Source: Clostridiales bacterium
GTDB lineage: Bacteria > Bacillota_A > Clostridia > Lachnospirales > Bianqueaceae
Assembly: GCA_019423265.1 (NCBI GenBank)
Contig: JAHZBS010000022.1
Location: 1-20,217, forward strand
Reading direction: 5' to 3'
Length of the DNA stretch: 20,217 nt
The notes under the pieces are model-generated. The model was not told the DNA's origin, made no database searches, and saw only the letters and a program-made list of their open reading frames with translations. Shown in pieces: positions 14,528 through 20,217 of this stretch. Positions within the stretch are counted from its first letter, which is position 1. Each line of letters opens with the position of its first letter. A program made the position numbers and the translations under genes.

Positions 14528-16063
14528 ATGGAGCAATTTGTCAAAGCTTTGACCGACCTTAACAACGCGGTCAACAATTTTGTATGGGTAACCATTGGTC
14601 TGGTTTTGCTCATCGGTACCGGTATTCTTATGACCTGCTGCACAAAGTTCTTTCAGATCTCGCATCTCGCTCACTGGTGGAAACACACCATCGGAAGCGT
14701 ATTCAGAAGGAACAGCCGTGCCACAAAAAAGACGGACAGAAAGTCGATCTCCCAGTTTCAGGCGCTGTGTACGGCACTTGCGGCCACAATCGGCACAGGA
14801 AATATAGCGGGCGTTGCCGCGGCCATCGTGGTGGGAGGCCCGGGCGCTGTGTTCTGGATGTGGATTGCCGCTTTCTTTGGAATGATGACGAACTTTTCAG
14901 AAAACGTGCTGGGCATCTATTACCGCAGGCGCAACAGCCAGGGGGAATGGTCGGGCGGCGCCATGTACTATCTGAAAGACGGCCTCGGCAAAAAGAAGAA
15001 CTGTAAGTGGATAGGAAAAATTCTTGCCGTTCTCTTTTCCATATGCGCCATCCTCGCGTCATTCGGCATTGGCAATATGGGGCAGGTCAATAAGATCACG
15101 CTGAATATTCAGTCCGCATTTTTTGCCAATGTTGACGCGCCACAGATCGGCGGAATTTCGGTTATCTCCATTGTGATCGGCATCATGCTGATGATTATCG
15201 CAGCCCTTATCATTCTCGGCGGCTTGCAGCGCATCGCCGCCGTTGCAGAAAAAATAGTTCCTTTTATGGCCGTGCTGTATGTTGTGGGCGCGCTCATTGT
15301 TTTCTTCGTACATATACGCCATGTAGGTGAGATGTTCGCCGCCATATTCCGCTTCGCATTCGGCGTTAAGGCTGTGGGAGGCGCGGTTGCAGGCATTACA
15401 ATAAAGCAGGTTGTGACCCAGGGCTGCAAGAGAGGCGTGTTTTCGAATGAGGCGGGTCTCGGCTCGTCGGTAATGGTACACTCATCCTCCAACGTAAAGG
15501 AACCTGTAAAACAGGGAATGTGGGGGATTTTCGAGGTCTTCTTTGATACCTTCGTTGTATGTACCATGACGGCCATCGTTGTCCTTTCCTCCGGCTACAT
15601 AGATCTTGAGACGGGACTTGCTGTGGAAGGTGTAAATGACGCCACGCTGGTTGCGCAGGCTTTCGGCAATGTATTCGGCAAGAGCGGGGAAGTGTTTGTG
15701 GCCCTCGCCATTCTGCTGTTTGCCTTCACCACGGTTTTAGGATGGTCTCAGTATGGAAGCAAGGCCATTGAGTATCTGCTGGGGGAAAAGGCGGTTCCGG
15801 TGTACAGGGTCGTTTTTGTCATCATGATTATTTCAGGTGCCATTATGACATCCTCCCTCGCATGGGATATCTCCGATACCTTCAACGGAATGATGATGAT
15901 ACCCAACCTTATCGGTGTAATTTCACTCTGTCCCCTCGTAGCCAAAATAACCAAAAACTACGTTGACCGAAGAATACGGAAAATTGACAAGGAACCTATG
16001 CTGTCGTTTGACAAAGCAATTCAGGATGAAGCGAAGGCCTCCCTCGGAGAGGACATCGAATAA
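14528..16063 (+). CDS. AGCS-family sodium:alanine/glycine symporter
   Basis: 511 residues with about 11 membrane helices. The family signature GTGNIAGVAAAIVVGGPGAVFWMW (about 95-118) and the following MMTNFSENVLG...YYRRRNSQGEWSGGAMYYL, plus GCKRGVFSNEAGLGSS in the middle, are typical of AGCS (AlsT/DagA-type) transporters. These import alanine or glycine with Na+. The glycine riboswitch directly upstream argues that glycine is the main substrate here. ATG 14528 has AGGAGGGG at 14515-14522. The gene is a single transcription unit: promoter at 14209, riboswitch, gene, and terminator at 16078. The last 40 residues are a polar cytoplasmic tail. Confidence 0.97.
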   Translation: MEQFVKALTDLNNAVNNFVWVTIGLVLLIGTGILMTCCTKFFQISHLAHWWKHTIGSVFRRNSRATKKTDRKSISQFQALCTALAATIGTGNIAGVAAAIVVGGPGAVFWMWIAAFFGMMTNFSENVLGIYYRRRNSQGEWSGGAMYYLKDGLGKKKNCKWIGKILAVLFSICAILASFGIGNMGQVNKITLNIQSAFFANVDAPQIGGISVISIVIGIMLMIIAALIILGGLQRIAAVAEKIVPFMAVLYVVGALIVFFVHIRHVGEMFAAIFRFAFGVKAVGGAVAGITIKQVVTQGCKRGVFSNEAGLGSSVMVHSSSNVKEPVKQGMWGIFEVFFDTFVVCTMTAIVVLSSGYIDLETGLAVEGVNDATLVAQAFGNVFGKSGEVFVALAILLFAFTTVLGWSQYGSKAIEYLLGEKAVPVYRVVFVIMIISGAIMTSSLAWDISDTFNGMMMIPNLIGVISLCPLVAKITKNYVDRRIRKIDKEPMLSFDKAIQDEAKASLGEDIE

Positions 16064-16077
16064 AAACGGTTTGACAG

Positions 16078-16113
16078 AAGGCAGTATGGTCGAAGGGCTA
16101 CGCTGCCTTTTGC
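16078..16113 (+). terminator. Rho-independent terminator after the symporter gene
   Basis: AAGGCAG (16078-16084) pairs with CTGCCTT (16103-16109), followed by TTGCTTT. The loop is 18 nt. The T-run is short, so some read-through into the next small gene is possible. Confidence 0.65.
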
Positions 16114-16184
16114 TTTGCCTGCGGGGAAGCCCGCCGTGGGGCGGAGCAAGAGTCGAAATGCCAGAAGACAAGGGGAGTGGAGAT

Positions 16185-16451
16185 ATGGAGTATATCATTG
16201 AATTCATTTTAGATTTGCTGGTAGAAGGCACAATTGAAATCCTGCCCAACAAGAAGGTGTCAAAATGGATTCGGTACCCACTGGGGATCCTTGTCGCGCT
16301 GTTTATGCTCGCCGTTATAATCGGCGTCATCGTGTTTGGTATCCTGATCTCCGGCAAATCGCTGGCGGCGGGATTACTGATGCTCGCTGTGGGACTCGTG
16401 TTGTTGGTAGGCGCCATATATAAGACGGTTAAGATCATCCGGCAGATGTGA
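16185..16451 (+). CDS. Small membrane protein with two helices, function unknown
   Basis: 88 residues: an amphipathic N-terminus (1-30, with a KKVSKW stretch), then two hydrophobic segments at about 31-56 and 59-79, and a basic end (KTVKIIRQM). I do not recognise a family. ATG 16185 has AGGGGAG at 16171-16177 with 7-nt spacing; an in-frame ATG at 16158 has no good ribosome site, and the open frame upstream overlaps the symporter gene. It sits between the symporter terminator and the XRE regulator, and no own promoter is evident. Confidence 0.7.
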   Translation: MEYIIEFILDLLVEGTIEILPNKKVSKWIRYPLGILVALFMLAVIIGVIVFGILISGKSLAAGLLMLAVGLVLLVGAIYKTVKIIRQM

Positions 16452-16492
16452 ATCCTGGGTGGAGAGCCGGATTGCAGCGGATCTTTGGCGCG

Positions 16493-16521
16493 CTGAGATT
16501 GTGCAACCTAAAGTTTACATT
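16493..16521 (+). promoter_or_regulatory. Candidate promoter of the pentad-repeat XRE gene
   Basis: CTGAGA (16493-16498), 17-bp spacer, TACATT (16516-16521), four of six matches in each box. The start would be near 16528, inside the inverted repeat at 16521-16549. Confidence 0.35.
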
Positions 16522-16549
16522 AAGAAACGGGAAAATGGTGGTTTTCTTA
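16521..16549. promoter_or_regulatory. Inverted repeat TAAGAAA-N15-TTTCTTA, possible operator
   Basis: Perfect 7-bp arms (16521-16527 and 16543-16549) separated by 15 bp, overlapping the candidate transcript start. The geometry equals that of the dyad before the next XRE gene, but the arm sequence differs. Confidence 0.35.
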
Positions 16550-16611
16550 TCTCTGACACGGTATCCTGTAGACCGTAGCGCAGCGTGAAAAAACCTAAAG
16601 GAGTAATCGGT

Positions 16612-17418
16612 ATGACACTTGGAGAAAAGATAGCAAAACAGAGAAAAGAAAACAACTACACACAGGAGCAGCTTGCCGATCTTCTCGGTGTGTCCCGTCA
16701 GTCGGTGAGCAAATGGGAGTCGGATCTTGCGTATCCGGAGACGGATAAGCTGATCAGGCTGGGAAAACTGTTTGAATGTTCCATGGATTATCTGTTGAAT
16801 GAAGACTGCACGGATAAGTCCGGCAAGAATACGGAAGAAATCGTATCTGTTCTGGACACGATACATTCTGCGATCAAGAGACAGTGCAGGGAGAGAAAAA
16901 GCGAAAAGATGGTTTGCGGTATGCCGCTGTACCACATCGGGCGGGATGCGAGAGGATTCTTTGCAATCGGTCTGAAAGCGAGAGGTGTTTTTGCATTAGG
17001 ACTTCGAGCGCGGGGCATAGTGTCTCTCGGCCTGCTTTCGCTTGGTATCATATCCGTAGGATTACTGTCCGTCGGGCTGATTGCATTTGGCACAGCCGCC
17101 TTTGGACTGCTCTCTGTCGGATCGATTGCCTTGGGGTTGTTTGCGGTAGGCGCTATCAGCATCGGCATCGTTTCCTTCGGCGCTCTTTCCATCGGCGGAT
17201 TTTCATCCGGCGCGTTGGCCATCGGGAAGTACGTCGCCGTCGGAGATCACGCGCGGGCTATGATAGCCATCGGCGGTTCCGAAGCGGTGGGCAATGTATA
17301 TCAGCACATTGGTGGGCTTACATCGACAGATGTGGCGATCATGATCGAATGGCTCGACGCCAATGTGCCGGCATACCTGTCGTGGGCAAAGGAGATCTTT
17401 ACGCTGTATCTGCGCTAA
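16612..17418 (+). CDS. XRE-family regulator fused to a strict Gly-pentad repeat domain
   Basis: 268 residues. Residues 1-62 are a Cro/C1-type helix-turn-helix (LADLLGVSRQSVSKWESDLAYPETDKLIRL). A polar linker follows (63-105). Residues 110-204 consist of 19 unbroken five-residue units of the form G-x-x-[AS]-x, mostly G-hydrophobic-hydrophobic-[AS]-hydrophobic. The C-terminus (205-268) is a mixed segment without clear motif. Arrays with GLxSx/GxxAx repeats occur in various bacterial proteins; they may form a beta-solenoid or pack in the membrane, and their role is not known to me. ATG 16612 has AAAGGAG at 16597-16603 with 8-nt spacing; a GTG at 16585 in the same frame precedes that site. A second XRE gene follows after 152 bp. 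Confidence 0.88.
   Translation: MTLGEKIAKQRKENNYTQEQLADLLGVSRQSVSKWESDLAYPETDKLIRLGKLFECSMDYLLNEDCTDKSGKNTEEIVSVLDTIHSAIKRQCRERKSEKMVCGMPLYHIGRDARGFFAIGLKARGVFALGLRARGIVSLGLLSLGIISVGLLSVGLIAFGTAAFGLLSVGSIALGLFAVGAISIGIVSFGALSIGGFSSGALAIGKYVAVGDHARAMIAIGGSEAVGNVYQHIGGLTSTDVAIMIEWLDANVPAYLSWAKEIFTLYLR
16939..17223 (+). repeat. 19-unit array encoding G-x-x-[AS]-x pentapeptides (15-nt period)
   Basis: Glycine occurs at every fifth residue from 110 to 205 of the XRE protein without a break. The fourth place is Ala or Ser in all 19 units. Early units carry polar residues (GRDAR, GLKAR, GLRAR), and later ones are almost wholly hydrophobic. The period is held at protein level; codons vary, so this is an old array rather than a fresh DNA expansion. 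Confidence 0.9.
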
Positions 17419-17480
17419 ACCCTATGATTTTAGCGGGTGCAACCGTCAGTTGACAGATTTCAAGCCGCCATTTGGTGGCG

Positions 17481-17511
17481 TGTAACCATAAAAAAAGCTA
17501 TACTGGTTACA
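17481..17511. promoter_or_regulatory. Inverted repeat TGTAACCA-N15-TGGTTACA over a -10 box, probable operator
   Basis: Perfect 8-bp arms (17481-17488 and 17504-17511). Between them and touching the right arm is TATACT (17499-17504), a good -10 box, with no good -35 at 16-18 bp. The start would be near 17511, about 60 nt before the XRE gene. The centre-to-centre spacing of about two helical turns fits a dimeric repressor, perhaps one of the two XRE proteins. Confidence 0.55.
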
Positions 17512-17570
17512 AATAGCAATCGAGCGTCTGTGCCGGTGCGGCGCAGAGCGCTCTGGAATGGAGGATTGAA

Positions 17571-18548
17571 ATGATTTTGGCTGATAAGATCATCAGGCTG
17601 CGAAAAAAGAACGGATGGTCGCAGGAAGAACTTGCTGAAAAAGTGGGGGTGTCACGTCAGGCGGTATCCAAATGGGAAGGTGCGCAGACGATTCCCGATC
17701 TTGAGAAGGTATTGCGGCTCGGGGAGCTATTCGGTGTAACCACTGACTACCTGCTCAAGGATGACATGGAGGACGAAGAATTTACGGATCTCAGTATTGA
17801 TTCAGGTGTTAAGCGCATCACACTGGCAGAGGCAAATGAGTTCATCGAGTGGAGAAAGTCAGCGTCCATCCGGATTGCCGCCGCAACCTTTCTCTGTATT
17901 CTGTCAGTGATACCGCTTCTCATTCTCGGCGCAGCATCGAACATTTCTTCTTTTGGCATATCGGAAAACCTTGCTGGCGGCGTTGGTCTTATTGCTCTAT
18001 TTTGTATCGTAGCGGTCGCCGTGGGGATCTATGTTTACACCGGCATCCAGAACGCCCCCTATGAGTTCCTCGACAAAGATGCCTTTGAAGCCGAATACGG
18101 CGTTACAGGGATGGTGCGGGATAAGCAGAAGGCTTATCGGAATACCTATGTAAAGAGCAACATCATCGGTGTGTGCTTTTGTGTTCTGTCTCCCATTGCG
18201 CTGTGTGCAGGAGTTTTTACCGAGGACGAATTTTTGACCGTTGTTATGCTTTCGCTTACAATGCTGATTGCAGGCGTCGGCGTTATCTTCTTTATTATCG
18301 CCGGCGTCCGCTGGGCGAGTATGCAGAAGCTCCTCAAAGAGGGGGAATTCTCAGCCCAGGGGAAGAGGGAAAGCAGAGTAAAAGAGTCCATCGGGACGGT
18401 ATACTGGCTTATTGCCACGGCTGTCTATCTCGGATGGAGTTTGGCTACCAACAACTGGCACTTGACTTGGATCGTGTGGCCGGTTGCCGGGGTTCTGTTC
18501 GCGGTCGTCATGTTACTATGCAATCTGGCAGTTGATAAAAACGATTGA
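17571..18548 (+). CDS. Membrane-bound XRE-family regulator
   Basis: 325 residues. Residues 1-62 are a Cro/C1-type helix-turn-helix (LAEKVGVSRQAVSKWEGAQTIPDLEKVLRL). After a linker (63-98, acidic then ending in EWRKSAS) come six predicted membrane helices at about 101-122, 133-158, 197-215, 222-247, 275-293 and 300-320. A polar loop of about 38 residues (159-196) separates helices 2 and 3. Such HTH-plus-membrane proteins are common in Firmicutes; the membrane part is thought to sense or tether, but no ligand is known. ATG 17571 has GGAGG at 17560-17564 with 6-nt spacing. It is followed by a strong terminator and preceded by the TGTAACCA dyad. Its HTH resembles that of the upstream XRE protein, so the two may have arisen by duplication with different C-terminal parts. 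Confidence 0.93.
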   Translation: MILADKIIRLRKKNGWSQEELAEKVGVSRQAVSKWEGAQTIPDLEKVLRLGELFGVTTDYLLKDDMEDEEFTDLSIDSGVKRITLAEANEFIEWRKSASIRIAAATFLCILSVIPLLILGAASNISSFGISENLAGGVGLIALFCIVAVAVGIYVYTGIQNAPYEFLDKDAFEAEYGVTGMVRDKQKAYRNTYVKSNIIGVCFCVLSPIALCAGVFTEDEFLTVVMLSLTMLIAGVGVIFFIIAGVRWASMQKLLKEGEFSAQGKRESRVKESIGTVYWLIATAVYLGWSLATNNWHLTWIVWPVAGVLFAVVMLLCNLAVDKND

Positions 18549-18580
18549 GCGCCGCGCTGCGTTAGTCTACATGAAAAGCT

Positions 18581-18630
18581 AGTTTCCCCTTTCTCCGCCA
18601 AGGGATGCGGAGAGAGGAGGAACTTTTTTA
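18581..18630 (+). terminator. Strong rho-independent terminator after the membrane XRE gene
   Basis: An 18-position stem (18581-18598 with 18607-18624; 15 Watson-Crick pairs, two G-U, one mismatch), 8-nt loop, then TTTTTTA-TTTT. The reverse strand gives CTAGCTTTTC, so it may also help end the converging gene at 18665. Confidence 0.9.
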
Positions 18631-18664
18631 TTTTAGTCAAGGAAGTCGGGATTATATCCCTCAG

Positions 18665-19924
18665 CTACGAATCCCTCGCTACCATACCGTGAAACATCTC
18701 CATCGCCCATGGCAGTTGCTCCGGATCGGTGTAGGAGGCGATCACGGAGAGTAGGCGGGGGCCGGAGACTACCTGGGCGAAAGCCTGAAAGAAGACCTGC
18801 CCCTCTTCCTCTATCTGGCCCAGGGAGACAGCCCGGCAGATGCCGTTTCCCACCGGAAACTCCTCGGGCGTCTCCTCGGTGAACAGAGTAAACATCTCTT
18901 CGATGAAGGAGGCATCGCCGTCCTGGGAGATCCCGGAGAAAATGCGGATTCGCCGCCAACCCTTGGGCTCCGCGTCATAAAAGACATGGTGGACACGGCC
19001 GTTGATCGTATTCTTGCGATACAGGAACGATCCGGGGATCGGGATCGTGACATGGCCGATGGTATAATCCAGACGGCCCCGGCGGTAGCCGATGGGGTAT
19101 TCCGTTACATAGAGGGGTAGTGTTTGCACGTCGATGGGGGGATGGCGGTTCAGCCTACACAGCTCGAGATATTCCCCCTTGGGAAAGGGGAGAGTGGGGG
19201 ATGCGGAGGCCGCCAGTTCCAAATAGTCCAGAATGGTTTCATTGATCCTCTGATCCTCCTCGCTTCGGATTCCAGGGCGGAAGCAGCAATCCTCCCAGAG
19301 CATGGTCAAAGCGTTATTGCGGTAAAAGCGGCCGTCGATGCGCTGATCGAACCAAATGAAAAATTCCTTTGCAAAGGGTTGTACGCCAACCTCTTTGACT
19401 TGCTGAACCACCGACGCGATGGAATACCGGCCGGTGGGAGTGTCAAATGTGCCGCCGACAGACTCAGGACAGGGGGCGTCGAGGGGGCGGCATATAACCA
19501 TGCTCTGCGGGAGGGGGGAATCCCGCAGATAGCGCTCGCCACTGGCGACAAGCTGCCGTACATGATTCTCGTAGGCGGCCTGAAGCTCTGCGAAATCTCG
19601 ATGGAAGTAGTAGCCTGTGGCGTCCACCATATGAATGCCCAGGCCAGATCTTGTCACAAAGGCGTCGACTAGCTGGATCAGATACGCATGATACCCGGGC
19701 CCCGCCGGGCATCCGAAAAAGTCGCCTACAAGAAATACGGCACTCCCCTTCGCTGTCTGTCGTTTCTCAAAGGACAAGTTGAGTTGCCCCGTGTGCATGA
19801 AGGAAAGGATCATACAATCCTCTTTATACTCGACGGTATGTCCGAATTCCCTGGCCAGCTCCCTCAAGAGCTCCCGGTAATCCTGTCCCTGTGGTATTGG
19901 TGTATCGAATACAAACCCAATCAT
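18665..19924 (-). CDS. Hypothetical soluble protein, 419 aa
   Basis: I do not recognise this protein. It has no signal peptide or membrane helix, so it is probably cytoplasmic. It is rich in aromatic residues and shows no obvious catalytic motif, Cys cluster or nucleotide-binding loop. Segments that may be conserved include VFLVGDFFGCPAGPG (about 64-78), EFFIWFDQRIDGRFYRNN (about 188-205) and LYVTEYPIGYRRGRLDYTIG (about 276-295). ATG 19924 has AAAGGAG at 19931-19937 with 6-nt spacing, and a TATAAT box lies at 19960-19965. It appears to be a single-gene unit that converges on the XRE gene. The coding frame is long and intact, with a good start site, so it is a real gene. Confidence 0.85.
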   Translation of the reverse strand: MIGFVFDTPIPQGQDYRELLRELAREFGHTVEYKEDCMILSFMHTGQLNLSFEKRQTAKGSAVFLVGDFFGCPAGPGYHAYLIQLVDAFVTRSGLGIHMVDATGYYFHRDFAELQAAYENHVRQLVASGERYLRDSPLPQSMVICRPLDAPCPESVGGTFDTPTGRYSIASVVQQVKEVGVQPFAKEFFIWFDQRIDGRFYRNNALTMLWEDCCFRPGIRSEEDQRINETILDYLELAASASPTLPFPKGEYLELCRLNRHPPIDVQTLPLYVTEYPIGYRRGRLDYTIGHVTIPIPGSFLYRKNTINGRVHHVFYDAEPKGWRRIRIFSGISQDGDASFIEEMFTLFTEETPEEFPVGNGICRAVSLGQIEEEGQVFFQAFAQVVSGPRLLSVIASYTDPEQLPWAMEMFHGMVARDS

Positions 19925-19959
19925 GGTGTTCTCCTTTCTGATATTTATTGAGCATTCTA

Positions 19960-19988
19960 ATTATATCCGATACAGATTGGTAAAAACA
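19960..19988 (-). promoter_or_regulatory. Promoter of the 419-aa protein gene
   Basis: On the minus strand, perfect TATAAT (19960-19965) with a weak -35 TGTTTT (19983-19988) at 17-bp spacing. The start would be near 19953, about 29 nt before the ATG. Confidence 0.5.
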
Positions 19989-19989
19989 G

Positions 19990-20217
19990 AACATATCAAG
20001 TTAAAAAAGAGAGAAAATTTAACATAGAAGATCAAATATTTTGTTTTTAATTGTAAATATTGTATGAACACAGGTACACGGCAGGTCGCTGCACAATGTT
20101 GTACACTCAGATGGGGTTACCGGTTATGACGCTAGGAAGATACCCAATGGCTTTGCGGGAAGTGTAGGTTTGTCAAACATTTTGAACAGGATAGAGGGAG
20201 AAGAATTAAGCGGAAGG
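19990..20217. other. AT-rich intergenic stretch and unassigned window end
   Basis: 19990-20063 is very AT-rich and holds no gene. From 20068 to the window edge one + frame is open (about 50 codons after a TGA at 20065, including HSDGVTGYDARKIPNGF) but has no ATG or GTG start with a ribosome site. ATG codons in the other frames give only peptides of 21-24 residues. It may be the edge of a gene, a decayed gene, or plain spacer. Confidence 0.3.

Noticed and set aside
16788..17222. Pro-rich 144-codon open frame on the minus strand
   Set aside because: It is the antisense shadow of the Gly-pentad array (Gly codons read as Pro/Ala on the other strand). It has no ribosome site.
17450..17455. TTGACA between the two XRE genes
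   Set aside because: No -10 box is found 16-18 bp downstream; the TATACT at 17499 is 43 bp away. It is probably chance.
17464..17480. GCCGCC/GGTGGC hairpin after the first XRE gene
   Set aside because: The stem is short with one G-U pair, and there is no T-run. Not called a terminator.
1..20217. CRISPR array, insertion sequence, tRNA or rRNA gene
   Set aside because: I saw no short direct repeats with spacers, no transposase-like frame with terminal inverted repeats, and no tRNA or rRNA signature on either strand.

Overview
The window looks like a chromosomal segment of a mid-GC Clostridia-type Firmicute, probably a gut Oscillospiraceae or Lachnospiraceae relative. That assignment is inference. 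It rests on strong AGGAGG-type ribosome sites before nearly every gene, SigA-type promoters (TTGACA/TTGATT, 16-17 bp, TATAAT-like), a gcvT-class tandem glycine riboswitch, a secreted protein with Big_2 domains, and XRE regulators with C-terminal hydrophobic parts. There are no rRNA, tRNA, CRISPR or insertion-sequence features.

Layout. (1) 1-3482 (+): the 3' part of a very large surface or secreted protein built from ~1 kb modules (two propeller-like motifs plus one Big_2 domain), followed by a terminator. (2) 3631-7313 (-): a membrane-anchored HtrA/DegP-like serine protease, a hypoxanthine/deoxyinosine-type DNA glycosylase, and an unusual two-domain enzyme (nitrilase-type amidohydrolase plus glycerophosphodiester phosphodiesterase). 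(3) 7456-11617 (+): one probable operon from a good promoter to a strong terminator. It holds an Fe-S aldo/keto reductase, an SRAP (YedK/HMCES) protein, a short GH29-like protein, a GH27 alpha-galactosidase, and a 64-aa Cys-rich protein overlapping it by ATGA. (4) 11668-14148: a LysR regulator (-) and a CPA2 cation/proton antiporter (+), divergent, with their two best promoters lying on the same 31 bp of DNA. (5) 14209-16113 (+): promoter, tandem glycine riboswitch with kink-turn P0 helix, terminator hairpin, and an AGCS sodium:alanine/glycine symporter. (6) 16185-18548 (+): an 88-aa two-helix membrane protein and two XRE regulators. One XRE protein has an uninterrupted array of G-x-x-[AS]-x pentads, the other has six membrane helices. 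(7) 18665-19924 (-): a 419-aa soluble protein that I do not recognise. (8) 19990-20217: no supported gene.

How the genes may work together. Riboswitch plus symporter is a clear regulatory unit for glycine transport. LysR plus antiporter is a typical regulator/target pair. The GH29-like and GH27 proteins have no signal peptide and would act on sugars already imported, and the Fe-S oxidoreductase in the same operon could process a product; that last link is inference. The least ordinary items are the nitrilase-GDPD fusion (with a His where the third metal-ligand Glu is expected), the strict pentad array fused to a DNA-binding domain, and the superimposed divergent promoters. I found no clear multi-gene defence or mobile system.
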